From contig OMZV01000007.1 of the NCBI GenBank assembly GCA_900315635.1, positions 25,962 through 89,961 on the forward strand: a stretch of 64,000 nucleotides of DNA. The letters are read 5' to 3'. Numbering within the stretch: the first letter of the stretch is position 1; the number at the start of each line of letters is the position of its first letter. The position numbers and the translations under genes are program-made. Positions 8,118 through 16,664 of the stretch are shown here, in pieces. Below the pieces are notes generated by a model. It saw only the letters and a list, made by a program, of their open reading frames with translations. It ran no database searches and was not told the origin of the DNA. Source of the DNA: an uncultured Prevotella sp. (GTDB lineage: Bacteria; Bacteroidota; Bacteroidia; Bacteroidales; Bacteroidaceae).

Positions 8118-11100
8118 ATGAGCAATTTTACGAAGAAAGCAGGGCTTATGCTCCTGTTGCTGCTTGTCAACATCGTTGGCTTTGCAGCCGAAAGCTCAGT
8201 CAAGGACTTCAAGGTTGACCTTACCAACGGCAACCTGCTGACCGCTGACGAGATTTCCAACAAGACTGCCTTTGAGTTTGGTATTGCCGTTGCCGATGAC
8301 GGTTCTGTATCGCGCGTTGCCAAAGACGCTGCTGATGCTGTTGCCGTGCTTGGTGGCAAGTTCCACTCGAATGAGCATGGTTGGGGAAACTTCAAGGCTA
8401 CTGTCGCCGTGACAGGACCTGTAAAGATTTCCATGGGAACCTGCGCCTGGGGTGGTGATGTAAAGGTGGTGAACTCCAAAAATGAGACTGTTGCCACTAT
8501 GAACACCAACACCGGGGCATGCTATCACCAGAACAAGGATGCCAACATCGTCTCTTGCTATTACAAGGGCACGGAGGCTACCACCCTTACTATTACCGGT
8601 GGTAACTATACTCCTTACTTCGCTGTTGAGACTGCCGACCCGTCGGAGCTTAAGGATGAGGTGAACATCACTTTCGAACTTGGCTCTGCTACTGCCGAAG
8701 GCGTTGTACCGGATGCCGAGAAGAAAGAAGTTGGCTCTACTTACACCATTCCATTGAACCGCACTCTCTATGCTGCAGGCAAGACTCTGACTGCATGGAC
8801 TGACGGTACAAACAGCTACAAGCCGGGTGACGAGATTACTGTTCCTGACGCCGACTTGACTCTTACTCCGGTATTCACTGACAATACCGTTTCGCTTGCC
8901 GACCGCACTGAGGAGGCTACTCTTACTTTCGACTTCCAGAAGAAGAATGGCGCACCGGGTCTTTCTTATCAGAACCAGACCGGTATTTATGTAACTCAGG
9001 TCGCTGTTGCCGGACAGACTATCGACTCTAAGCTTGACTTCGATACTCACAATGGCGGAAAGATTAACAATGGCGCATGGACTGACTGGTGCCAGATGAA
9101 CGGCGGTACAAAGCTGACTGTTCCTTCTGCTCAGAACGCTACTGTCTCTATTGAGTCTTATTCTGCTACAACAACTACTACAATCGATGGTCAGACCGAC
9201 TATACTGCTCAGGGTAATGTTGTAACATATAATGTAGCTTCGAAGTCTGACTCTATCGACATCGTTATTGGCGATGGCTCTTACTTCAGATATATAAAGG
9301 TGGTTCTGCCGGTTGTTAAGCCTTCTGGCAAGACTTACACTGATGAGGCTACAGCCGTTGAGTATCCGTTCGCCGGCAATTCTACCGACCCGGCTGTAGT
9401 TGCTCCTGAGGATGCTGTCTCTATAGCTTCGTTCACTCATGGCGACAACCTGACCGATGCTACCAGCGGAAGCTTCGACGGTATTACTTATACTCGTTTC
9501 CAGCCGACTGCACAGGAAGGCTCAGCTTCTGAGACAAATAAGCTTGAGTGGATCGTTAAACCGGCTAAGGGCTTGAAGTTCACAGCAACAAAGGTGAGCG
9601 CAAACATACGCCGCTTCGGTACTGATGGTGGTCTTATCGATGTTAAGGTTGCTAATGCCGAGGGCAAGGAGGTTGTTCTTGCTACCGGACTTATCCCTGC
9701 TCGTAACAAGACTGCCGACCAGGATAAGACAAGCTCTGATCCTAACTATCGCACAAGCTTCGAGCTCGATGTTCCTGACTCGCTTGCTACTTCTGAGGGA
9801 TTCTCTCTCATCTGCTATGTCTACAACCTCGGTAACACCAAGCAGGTAGGCTTCAACGATGTGAAAATCACCGGTACTGTAAGTGGAACTATCGAGGATG
9901 TTGTCAAGTATACATTCTCTGCTACTGCTAAGCCTGCCGAGGGCGGTACTGTTAAGGTTTATCCTGCAGGTGATGAGTATGAGGCAGGTACTGAGCTGAC
10001 GCTTACTGCCGACAAGAACTTCGGCTATAAGTTTGTCAATTGGACTGACGCTGAGGGCAATGAAGTATCTACTGACGCTAAGTTCAAGTATACTGTTAAT
10101 GCCAATGCGGCGCTCACAGCCAACTTCGAGAAGATCAATACTTACTCTCTTGTATATAATGTAACTGGTGGAGCTAAGGACTACATGGTTCAGCCGGACG
10201 TCGCTCCTACAGTTGTCAATGGTCAGAATATGTATGAGGAAGGCACTAAGGTGACACTTACTGCTACCGGTAATGACATCCTCACATTCACAAACTGGTC
10301 GACAGGTGAGACCTCGTCTGACATTACTCTCACCATGAATGAGAATAAGAACGTAACCGCAAACTTCTCAGCTATCGACTTCGTGGCTGCCTGGGACTTC
10401 TATCTTAAGGGCAACAACGGACGTACTGCCGACTTTGCTTCTGCCGACAATGATGCTGACCAGCTTGTTCTCCGTGATGCAGAGGGCAACACTTATGGCT
10501 GGCTTGACAAGAGCCATCAGAGTGGCGGATACGAAGGCCGTGACGCAGGTGTTAACTGGAAGAACGATGCTGCTATCGGAACATACTATTGGCAGATAAA
10601 GGTTGATGCCACAAACTTCACCGACCTTAAGGTTAAGAGTGCAATGGCTTACAACTACAATGCTTACAAGACATATCTTGTTGAGTATTCACTCAATGAT
10701 GCTGCATGGACAGCTCTCGGCAAGATTGAAATGCCGGGCGTCAAGAACTGGACTGATTCTGAGTTTGCTCTGCCTGCAGCTGCCAACAACCAGAAGAACG
10801 TTTACATCCGTTGGATTGCCGACAAAACTTCTGAAATAGACGGAACTGAGTCAAGCAATGATGGTAACGCTATCGGAGCTATCTATGTTCTCGGTACTCC
10901 TAAGGTTTATGACGACGGCACTGCTCCTAAGCTTGTCAGCACTGTACCGGCTGAGAATGATTCAACAGCTTCCGCCAACGGTAAGATTGTGCTTACATTC
11001 GACGAGAAGGTACAGCTTAAGAGTGACGCAGTGGCTACTCTCGGAACTGAGACTCTCGAAGGCGCTGTTGCCGGAAAGGTCATCACATTCCCTTACCGCA

Positions 11101-12587
11101 GCCTTAACTACGCTACAACTTACACCTTCACACTGCCTGGCAATACTGTAAGCGACCTCGCAGGCAATACTCTTGCCGATGCAATCACGCTGACATTCAC
11201 CACTCGTGAGAAGCCAATAGTTGAGAAGAAGCTCTATGACTTCGTTATTCCTGACGACGGAACATTCAAGGAGGCTATCGCAGCTGCCAACAGCCGTGCC
11301 GACAAGACCGTTCGCTTCCGCATCTTCGTTAAGAAGGGTACATACGAAATTCCGTTCGACGACAAGGCAACTTCTGTCGGTTCTGACGGTAAGACATACC
11401 CTGCTACAACAACGAACCTGACTACAAGCAATGTCTCTATCATCGGTGAGGACCGTGACAATACTGTTCTTAAGAACAAGACCAACCCTGTGCTCGATTC
11501 AGGTGCTGACCCATTGGAGGGTATCGGTCATAACGACCTGCTCCAGAACACCGGTTCAAACAACTACTTCGAGGACATCACACTCCGCAATGGTAGTGAA
11601 GACGCTACCGGCCGTAACCTTGCTATTCAGGATAAGGGTGACAAGACCATCATGAAGAATGTTACTCTTTGGGGTTATCAGGACACTTGGACCAGCAACA
11701 ACCAGCGTGCCCGTTACTACTTCGAGGATGGAATCATCCGTGGACGTACCGACTATATCTGCGGAAAGGGTGATGCCTTCTTCAACAATGTAACATTCCA
11801 GAATGCCGGAACAGGTGGTTACATCGCTGTTCCTTCACAGCCAAAGCAGTATGGTTGGATTCTCTCCGGCTGTACAATTACCGGTGAAGATAATGCTAAC
11901 GACGGAAACTACACCCTCGGTCGTCCTTGGGGTTCAGGTACTCCTATCGCACTTTGGATTAACACCACAATGGAGTCTCAGCCTTCAGCAATCGGATGGG
12001 GCGAAATGAGTGGCGGTTGGCCAGCACGCTTTGCCGAGTACAACTCTATGACAAAGAGTGGCACACCTATCGATCTGAGCAGTCGTAAGACCGTCTTCGG
12101 TGACAATCACGCCAACAACCCAGTACTCACAGCTGATGAGGCTGCCCAATACACTATCGCAACCGTTATGGGTGGCGACGACGGATGGGATCCGCAGGCG
12201 CTCACTGAGCAGGCTTCTGCACCTGAGCAGGTAGTCCTCGACGGTACGACTCTGACTTGGAAGAACAGCAACTATGCTCTCCTTTGGGCTGTTTGCAAGA
12301 ATGGCAACGTTGTAGCATTCACCACAGAGCCTACATATACTGTTGATGACGCTACTGCAACATGGTCAGTACGTGCAGCCAATGAGATGGGTGGACTTGG
12401 AGATGCTACCGTAGCAGGTGATGCTACCGGCATTTCAAACATTGAGAACAATACTTCTTCTGTTGTTTCAACAAAGGTTTATTCACTCAATGGTCAGCTT
12501 CTGAAGGCCCCGGTCCGTGGTGTTAACATCATTGTCAGCACAAAGGCTGATGGCACAACAGAAACTCAGAAGGTCATCGTCCGTTAA
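8118..12587 (+). CDS. Secreted multidomain pectinesterase (CE8) with InlB-type and Ig-like repeats
   Basis: A 1489-residue protein that should remove methyl esters from homogalacturonan. Order: signal peptide (1-23); beta-rich N-terminal modules, including sheet modules that repeat SIEVxDGxYFxYIKV-like endings; two InlB-like repeats at about 595-755 (the GGTVKV, FVNWTD, NANAALTANF pattern, then FTNWSTGE and NVTANFS); a beta-sandwich at about 755-930; a Big_5 Ig-like domain at about 935-1030; and the CE8 beta-helix from about 1040. Catalytic residues are visible in GYQDTW (Q1188, D1189), GRTDYICG (D1212) and LGRPW (R1269). The tail (VYSLNGQLL through QKVIVR) resembles a type IX secretion C-terminal signal. 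It stands alone, with its own promoter and terminator. Confidence 0.92.
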   Translation: MSNFTKKAGLMLLLLLVNIVGFAAESSVKDFKVDLTNGNLLTADEISNKTAFEFGIAVADDGSVSRVAKDAADAVAVLGGKFHSNEHGWGNFKATVAVTGPVKISMGTCAWGGDVKVVNSKNETVATMNTNTGACYHQNKDANIVSCYYKGTEATTLTITGGNYTPYFAVETADPSELKDEVNITFELGSATAEGVVPDAEKKEVGSTYTIPLNRTLYAAGKTLTAWTDGTNSYKPGDEITVPDADLTLTPVFTDNTVSLADRTEEATLTFDFQKKNGAPGLSYQNQTGIYVTQVAVAGQTIDSKLDFDTHNGGKINNGAWTDWCQMNGGTKLTVPSAQNATVSIESYSATTTTTIDGQTDYTAQGNVVTYNVASKSDSIDIVIGDGSYFRYIKVVLPVVKPSGKTYTDEATAVEYPFAGNSTDPAVVAPEDAVSIASFTHGDNLTDATSGSFDGITYTRFQPTAQEGSASETNKLEWIVKPAKGLKFTATKVSANIRRFGTDGGLIDVKVANAEGKEVVLATGLIPARNKTADQDKTSSDPNYRTSFELDVPDSLATSEGFSLICYVYNLGNTKQVGFNDVKITGTVSGTIEDVVKYTFSATAKPAEGGTVKVYPAGDEYEAGTELTLTADKNFGYKFVNWTDAEGNEVSTDAKFKYTVNANAALTANFEKINTYSLVYNVTGGAKDYMVQPDVAPTVVNGQNMYEEGTKVTLTATGNDILTFTNWSTGETSSDITLTMNENKNVTANFSAIDFVAAWDFYLKGNNGRTADFASADNDADQLVLRDAEGNTYGWLDKSHQSGGYEGRDAGVNWKNDAAIGTYYWQIKVDATNFTDLKVKSAMAYNYNAYKTYLVEYSLNDAAWTALGKIEMPGVKNWTDSEFALPAAANNQKNVYIRWIADKTSEIDGTESSNDGNAIGAIYVLGTPKVYDDGTAPKLVSTVPAENDSTASANGKIVLTFDEKVQLKSDAVATLGTETLEGAVAGKVITFPYRSLNYATTYTFTLPGNTVSDLAGNTLADAITLTFTTREKPIVEKKLYDFVIPDDGTFKEAIAAANSRADKTVRFRIFVKKGTYEIPFDDKATSVGSDGKTYPATTTNLTTSNVSIIGEDRDNTVLKNKTNPVLDSGADPLEGIGHNDLLQNTGSNNYFEDITLRNGSEDATGRNLAIQDKGDKTIMKNVTLWGYQDTWTSNNQRARYYFEDGIIRGRTDYICGKGDAFFNNVTFQNAGTGGYIAVPSQPKQYGWILSGCTITGEDNANDGNYTLGRPWGSGTPIALWINTTMESQPSAIGWGEMSGGWPARFAEYNSMTKSGTPIDLSSRKTVFGDNHANNPVLTADEAAQYTIATVMGGDDGWDPQALTEQASAPEQVVLDGTTLTWKNSNYALLWAVCKNGNVVAFTTEPTYTVDDATATWSVRAANEMGGLGDATVAGDATGISNIENNTSSVVSTKVYSLNGQLLKAPVRGVNIIVSTKADGTTETQKVIVR

Positions 12588-12619
12588 GTAAAGACGATTA
12601 CAACGAACTAAATAAAAAC

Positions 12620-12655
12620 GCCAGAGTGGGCAGCAAGTCCCATTCTGGCATTTTT
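12620..12655 (+). terminator. Terminator after the pectinesterase gene
   Basis: Stem GCCAGAGTGGG / CCCATTCTGGC with loop CAGCAAGT, followed by five T residues. Confidence 0.9.
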
Positions 12656-12808
12656 CGTGTTGTAGATTAGAGTTAGTACTTTAGATTAGGGTTGATTCTT
12701 CAATAGTGGTGGTAAATATATAAGGCTATGGGAATGGTTATACAAGTGGGTGATGAGTGTAGTGAGGGTTGGAAATAAGATGGATGATGGGCAGAGGATC
12801 GAAAATGC

Positions 12809-12952
12809 CTATGGGTTCTCCAAGTAACCCTTGACGAACAAGTCGTAGGAGACAGCCTCTAGCTCAGCAAGCCTCATGTGTTCGACGGCATGCTCAATCT
12901 TCTTTATCAGTTGGTCACGTTTATATTCCTCGCTATCAGTCAGCTTTTCCAT
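12809..12952 (-). CDS. Small ORF, 47 residues, unknown function
   Basis: An open frame on the minus strand from ATG 12952 to TAG at 12809 gives a 47-residue acidic, helical-looking protein that begins MEKLTDSEEYKRDQLIKKIE and ends FVKGYLENP. It has no signal peptide or membrane segment, but it has normal amino-acid usage with heptad-like Leu/Ile spacing. It lies downstream of prmC on the same strand, separated by a 29-bp tandem repeat. I do not recognise a family. Its protein-like composition, despite lying in a gap, is the reason to list it. Confidence 0.55.
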   Translation of the reverse strand: MEKLTDSEEYKRDQLIKKIEHAVEHMRLAELEAVSYDLFVKGYLENP

Positions 12953-12969
12953 ATTCTTTTTATTTGTAA

Positions 12970-13056
12970 ATTCTATTCCTATGACAAATTATTTGTTGAT
13001 TCTATTCCGTCGACAAATTATTTGTTAATTCCATTCCGTCGACAAAATGATTATAT
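12970..13056. repeat. 29-bp tandem repeat, almost three copies
   Basis: Units start at 12970, 12999 and 13028. The core is ATTCTATTCC, then GTCGACAAAT, then TATTTGTTA. The second and third copies share CCGTCGACAAA and the first has TATGACAAA. It fills the gap between the prmC stop and the small ORF start. Confidence 0.9.
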
Positions 13057-13072
13057 CTCGGAAGCCAATGCC

Positions 13073-13942
13073 TTACAGCTCAGCTACTACAAAACGCTTA
13101 TTCCCGAACTGGTCGTTGACGACCTTTGCCGAACGGAATCCAAGTCCCTTCAGCAAATCCGCTGTATCATCAGCAAACATCCTGTTGCATTCGAAGTACA
13201 ACAGTCCGAACTTCCTGAGAGCTTTGACAGCATATTCGCCAATGGCACGATAGAATCTCAGCGGGTCATCGTCAGGAACAAACAGCGCCAGCCCCGGCTC
13301 ATAGTCTAGTACATTCTGTTCCATCTCCTGCCTCTCCTTGTCACAGACGTATGGCGGATTACTTACGATAACCTCATACTTCCTTTCTTCATCGGGTACA
13401 GGAAGAGCCCTACCATCGAGCATATCATGCAATTCCAAGTTCACCTTAGCCCCAAGCCGCCGGGCATTCTCACGGGCAACAAGCAACGCATCGGGCGAAA
13501 TATCCCACGCGCTGGCCTCGGCAAACGGAATATCCAATGCCAGCGTTATGGCTATGCAGCCGCTTCCCGTTCCAATATCGAGAATCCGAAGCGGCTCCGG
13601 CGGTTGCAATCCACAGAACGGATGGTCATAATCCTTCCTGACAAGACCGCATAGCTCAGCCGTCTCCGGTCGTGGAATCAGGACCGAAGGCGTAACCTTG
13701 AACTGCCTGCCGGCAAACCATTCATATCCGATGACGTACTGTACCGGTTCTCCTTTAGCCAGCTCGTCCATCTTTTCGCCGACGAGTTGTTGGTCTTTTG
13801 CGGATAATTCACTAACTTTGCCACTGACAATATCCGTCAGCGACATATCAAACAGACCGTCGAGCAGAGTGCGGACAACAGCCTGTGCTTCCCGCGGCTC
13901 ATACATTGGCGTCAGCCTGTGCCATAGTTCCTGATATTCCAT
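13073..13942 (-). CDS. prmC: Release factor glutamine methyltransferase
   Basis: Methylates the GGQ glutamine of peptide-chain release factors RF1 and RF2, using S-adenosylmethionine. 289 residues from the chosen start, normal for PrmC. Seen: an N-terminal helical domain; the substrate-loop motif LIPRPETAEL at about 88-97; the SAM motif DIGTGSG at 122-128; and catalytic NPPYV at 195-199. The frame extends 21 codons further upstream into an AT-rich repeat with a Phe-rich, non-homologous leader, so I start at MEYQELWHR (13942). It diverges from ribD. Confidence 0.93.
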   Translation of the reverse strand: MEYQELWHRLTPMYEPREAQAVVRTLLDGLFDMSLTDIVSGKVSELSAKDQQLVGEKMDELAKGEPVQYVIGYEWFAGRQFKVTPSVLIPRPETAELCGLVRKDYDHPFCGLQPPEPLRILDIGTGSGCIAITLALDIPFAEASAWDISPDALLVARENARRLGAKVNLELHDMLDGRALPVPDEERKYEVIVSNPPYVCDKERQEMEQNVLDYEPGLALFVPDDDPLRFYRAIGEYAVKALRKFGLLYFECNRMFADDTADLLKGLGFRSAKVVNDQFGNKRFVVAEL

Positions 13943-14019
13943 GCGGATACAAAAGTAAAATATAAAATTCAAAAAGCAAAGAATAAATTCGAAGAATAAA
14001 TTCAAAATTCAAAATTATA

Positions 14020-14111
14020 AATTCAAAATTATGATTACTCCGATTATTAACGTTCTATTTAAACGCCATTATACAGCATATTGTTTATCATGGTAATCAT
14101 AATTTTGAATT
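14020..14111. repeat. 19-bp perfect inverted repeat between prmC and ribD
   Basis: AATTCAAAATTATGATTAC (14020-14038) is repeated exactly inverted at 14093-14111, and the similarity continues outward imperfectly over about 40 bp per arm with repeated AATTCAAAATT runs. The enclosed 54 bases have no ORF. This has the shape of a small non-coding insertion or an RNA hairpin. Confidence 0.8.
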
Positions 14112-14148
14112 ATGAATTTTGCATTTTGAATTAACTAACAAGCCTACT

Positions 14149-15144
14149 ATGGATAATAAAGATACAGACGAAAAATACATGCGGCGCTGCATTCAGATAG
14201 CCCGCAACGGACTTCAGACAGCAAAACCGAACCCTGCGGTGGGTGCCGTGATAGTAGTTCCGACAGCTGATGGCGGTCAAAGGATAATAGGCGAAGGCTA
14301 CACTTCAGCCTACGGAGGTCCCCATGCTGAGGTCAATGCCTTCGCGTCAGTAAAGCCCGAAGACGAAAAGTACCTTCCCGAGGCAACCATTTACGTATCC
14401 CTTGAGCCCTGTTCCCACTGGGGACACACCCCACCATGCTGCGACCTAATCATAAGAAAGGGCGTGAAGCGTGTAGTCTGTGGCTGCGTCGACCCCTTTG
14501 CCAAGGTTCAGGGACGAGGCATAAAGCGAATCCGTGAGGCAGGAATCGACGTCACCGTCGGTGTGCTGGAGAAGGAATGCATCGAGTCGAACAAGCGGTT
14601 CTTCACCTTCAACACCAAGCAGCGCCCTTACATTATACTCAAATGGGCACAGTCGTGGGACGGGTTCATCGACGACCACTGGCATCCGACGGCTTTCTCC
14701 ACACCATTCACCCAATCGCTGGTCCACAAGCTCCGTGCCGAGAACGACGCCATCCTTGTCGGCAAGACCACCGCACTCCGTGATGACCCACAGCTCACCG
14801 TCCGCAGTTGGAGCGGTCAGAACCCCATTCGAATAGTCTTGACCAAGGACACCGACTTTGCCAACGAGTTCCTGAAGAGTCATCCCGAGGGCTGGCTGTG
14901 CTTCCCGACGATAGACGAGACGCTGGCTTTCCTATACAACAACAGCAAGCAATCGCTCGTCGTCGAGGGTGGGGCAGCGACCATCAACTCATTCCTCAGT
15001 GCCGATAAGTGGGACGAGGTACGTGTTGAGACATCGCCACGAATAGTCGCTGACGGTACAAAAGCGCCGAAACTCCCTGCCGGAGTCGTTGAGGTCAGCC
15101 GCCGTGAGTATGATGGGAACACCATTGCGACGTACACCCGCTAA
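14149..15144 (+). CDS. ribD: Bifunctional riboflavin biosynthesis deaminase/reductase
   Basis: Carries out two consecutive steps of riboflavin synthesis: deamination of the pyrimidine intermediate and NADPH-dependent reduction of its ribosyl group. 331 residues. Seen: N-terminal zinc deaminase with HAE at 59-61 and the zinc cysteines C88 (EPCSHWGH) and C97 (TPPC); C-terminal reductase starting near RPYIILKWAQSWDGF with a VEGGAATINSF motif. I use ATG 14149; the frame opens 10 codons earlier at a TTG inside the inverted repeat. No FMN riboswitch is seen upstream. Confidence 0.94.
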   Translation: MDNKDTDEKYMRRCIQIARNGLQTAKPNPAVGAVIVVPTADGGQRIIGEGYTSAYGGPHAEVNAFASVKPEDEKYLPEATIYVSLEPCSHWGHTPPCCDLIIRKGVKRVVCGCVDPFAKVQGRGIKRIREAGIDVTVGVLEKECIESNKRFFTFNTKQRPYIILKWAQSWDGFIDDHWHPTAFSTPFTQSLVHKLRAENDAILVGKTTALRDDPQLTVRSWSGQNPIRIVLTKDTDFANEFLKSHPEGWLCFPTIDETLAFLYNNSKQSLVVEGGAATINSFLSADKWDEVRVETSPRIVADGTKAPKLPAGVVEVSRREYDGNTIATYTR

Positions 15145-15188
15145 TCATTTAATACTACTCAAAATTTGCTTAATTGAAATAATTGGCT

Positions 15189-15196
15189 TATATTTG
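15189..15196 (+). promoter_or_regulatory. -7 box for pyrE
   Basis: TATATTTG followed by CAACTAAATT, 29 nt before the pyrE ATG; TTTG at 15165-15168 is a plausible upstream element. Confidence 0.7.
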
Positions 15197-15225
15197 CAAC
15201 TAAATTAACGTTAATCACTATAAAA

Positions 15226-15864
15226 ATGGAAGATCTGAAGAAAGTATTCGCTGCAAAGCTGCTTGACATCAAAGCCATAAAGTTGCAGCCAAACGACCCG
15301 TTCACATGGGCATCAGGCTGGAAGTCGCCATTCTATTGCGACAATCGCAAGACCCTGTCCTACCACGACGTGCGCTCATTCGTAAAGCTTGAGCTCACCC
15401 ACGCCATCATGGAGAACTTCCCTGAGGCAACAGCCGTTGCCGGGGTAGCCACCGGAGCCATAGCCCAGGGCGCACTTGTTGCCGACGAGCTGGCTTTGCC
15501 TTACGCCTACGTCCGTCCGAAACCGAAGGACCACGGCACACGCAACCAGATTGAGGGACAGCTGCCCGAAGGCGCAAAGGTTGTCGTCATCGAGGACCTT
15601 ATCTCCACCGGAGCATCATCGCTGAAGGCTGTTGAGGCTCTCCGCCGTGTCGGATTCGAAGTCGTCGGAATGGTAGCGTCATACACTTACGGATTCCCTA
15701 TTGCCGAAAAGGCATTCAAGGACGCCGGTGTCAAGCTTGTCACCCTCACCGACTATGAGCATGTCGTCGCCCATGCGCTCGAGATTGGATACATCAAACA
15801 GGACGAGGTCGCTATGCTTCAGGAGTGGCGTAAGGACCCGGCAAATTGGAAGAGCCAGTCATGA
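15226..15864 (+). CDS. pyrE: Orotate phosphoribosyltransferase
   Basis: Converts orotate and PRPP to orotidine 5'-phosphate in pyrimidine synthesis. 212 residues, typical length. Seen: the N-terminal hood residues near FTWASGWKSPFYCDNRK, and the PRPP-binding loop VVVIEDLISTGASS at about 118-131 with the paired acidic residues. It overlaps the next gene by 4 nt (ATGA), so the two are translationally coupled. Confidence 0.96.
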   Translation: MEDLKKVFAAKLLDIKAIKLQPNDPFTWASGWKSPFYCDNRKTLSYHDVRSFVKLELTHAIMENFPEATAVAGVATGAIAQGALVADELALPYAYVRPKPKDHGTRNQIEGQLPEGAKVVVIEDLISTGASSLKAVEALRRVGFEVVGMVASYTYGFPIAEKAFKDAGVKLVTLTDYEHVVAHALEIGYIKQDEVAMLQEWRKDPANWKSQS

Positions 15865-16310
15865 AGATAGAAAGTACAGTACGCCAGATACCCCACAGCC
15901 AGCAGGCAGTGTACAACACGCTCAGCGACCTCACCCATCTGCAGGGCTTGAAGGACCGGCTTCCCGATGGTTCTACAGGCGACGCGAAGACCGACGAGAT
16001 TAAGGAGAAACTCCACGACCTGACCTTCGACCGTGACTCCATGTCCATCAACATATCGCCTATAGGCAATGTGTCCATGCGGATAGTCGAGCGTGATGAG
16101 CCGAAGATGATAAAGTTCGAAAGCGAGAAGTCGCCCATCAGCTTCAAGTTCTGGATTCAGATGCTGCCCGTTGAGGCTTCGTCGTCGAAGATGCGCCTTA
16201 CCATCGATGCCGACGTGCCGTTCTTCGCAAAGGGAATGGTAGAGCAACCGATGAAGGATGCCATCGAGAAGATTGCCGAAATGATGGCAATGATTCCGTA
16301 TTCTGAATAA
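15861..16310 (+). CDS. SRPBCC (START-like) family protein
   Basis: A 149-residue cytosolic protein with the helix-grip pattern of the SRPBCC/polyketide-cyclase superfamily: an opening strand (MKIESTVRQI), the helix HSQQAVYNTLSDLTHLQGL, several amphipathic strands, and the long C-terminal helix FAKGMVEQPMKDAIEKIAEMM. Such folds enclose a hydrophobic ligand cavity; the ligand here is unknown. The ATG at 15861 overlaps the pyrE stop; the frame opens five codons earlier at TTG 15846, which I reject. Coupling to pyrE suggests a housekeeping role. Confidence 0.82.
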   Translation: MKIESTVRQIPHSQQAVYNTLSDLTHLQGLKDRLPDGSTGDAKTDEIKEKLHDLTFDRDSMSINISPIGNVSMRIVERDEPKMIKFESEKSPISFKFWIQMLPVEASSSKMRLTIDADVPFFAKGMVEQPMKDAIEKIAEMMAMIPYSE

Positions 16311-16320
16311 TGTCTATAAA

Positions 16321-16353
16321 CTGTAGGGACGCACGTAAGGTGCGTCCCTACAG
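16321..16353 (+). repeat. GTAG-headed perfect hairpin
   Basis: CTGTAGGGACGCAC, GTAAG loop, GTGCGTCCCTACAG: a perfect 14-bp stem just downstream of the pyrE operon. It has no T-run, so it looks more like a REP-type dispersed palindrome than a standard terminator. Confidence 0.9.
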
Positions 16354-16381
16354 TGAATTGATGGCTTGTTAGGTTGCGAGA

Positions 16382-16623
16382 GATAACCGCTTGTATTGTA
16401 ATATAGTACCGCTTATATTGTAAGACGGCATCTTTTACAACAAAAAATAAATTAAAAATGGATGAAAAATAGATTGAAAACAAACTAAAAATAATTTATT
16501 TTTCATTCTAAAAGATACCCGTTTACAACGTAACTCACGTCCGCTTGTAATTCAACTGACGTCAGTTTACAATTCAACGGGTGCCCTATTACGATTTAAA
16601 AGGCATTCTCTGACAATATAATT
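16382..16623 (+). repeat. 11-unit 22-bp phased repeat array
   Basis: The 22-bp register holds for 242 bp. Units begin GATAACCGCTTGTATTG (16382), TAGTACCGCTTATATTG (16404), CGGCATCTTTTACAAC (16426); then three A/T-only units (16448, 16470, 16492) the last ending TAAAA; then GATACCCGTTTACAACG (16514), CACGTCCGCTTGTAATTC (16536), GACGTCAGTTTACAATTC (16558), GGTGCCCTATTACGATT (16580), GGCATTCTCTGACAAT (16602). It fills most of the 354-bp gap between the SRPBCC gene and argH. Confidence 0.85.
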
Positions 16624-16664
16624 CGCCTTTTTCCGTATTCTTACAAAGACAATAACGAACAACA

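Noticed and set aside
13943-14148. Possible FMN riboswitch upstream of ribD
   Set aside because: No RFN-type conserved stems are visible; the leader is AT-rich repeat DNA.
14119-14148. Upstream TTG start for ribD
   Set aside because: It lies in the inverted repeat DNA and adds a non-conserved leader; ATG 14149 fits RibD better.
16382-16623. Could the 22-bp phased arrays be CRISPR arrays?
   Set aside because: Units are contiguous and degenerate with no spacer/repeat alternation, and no cas genes are in the window.
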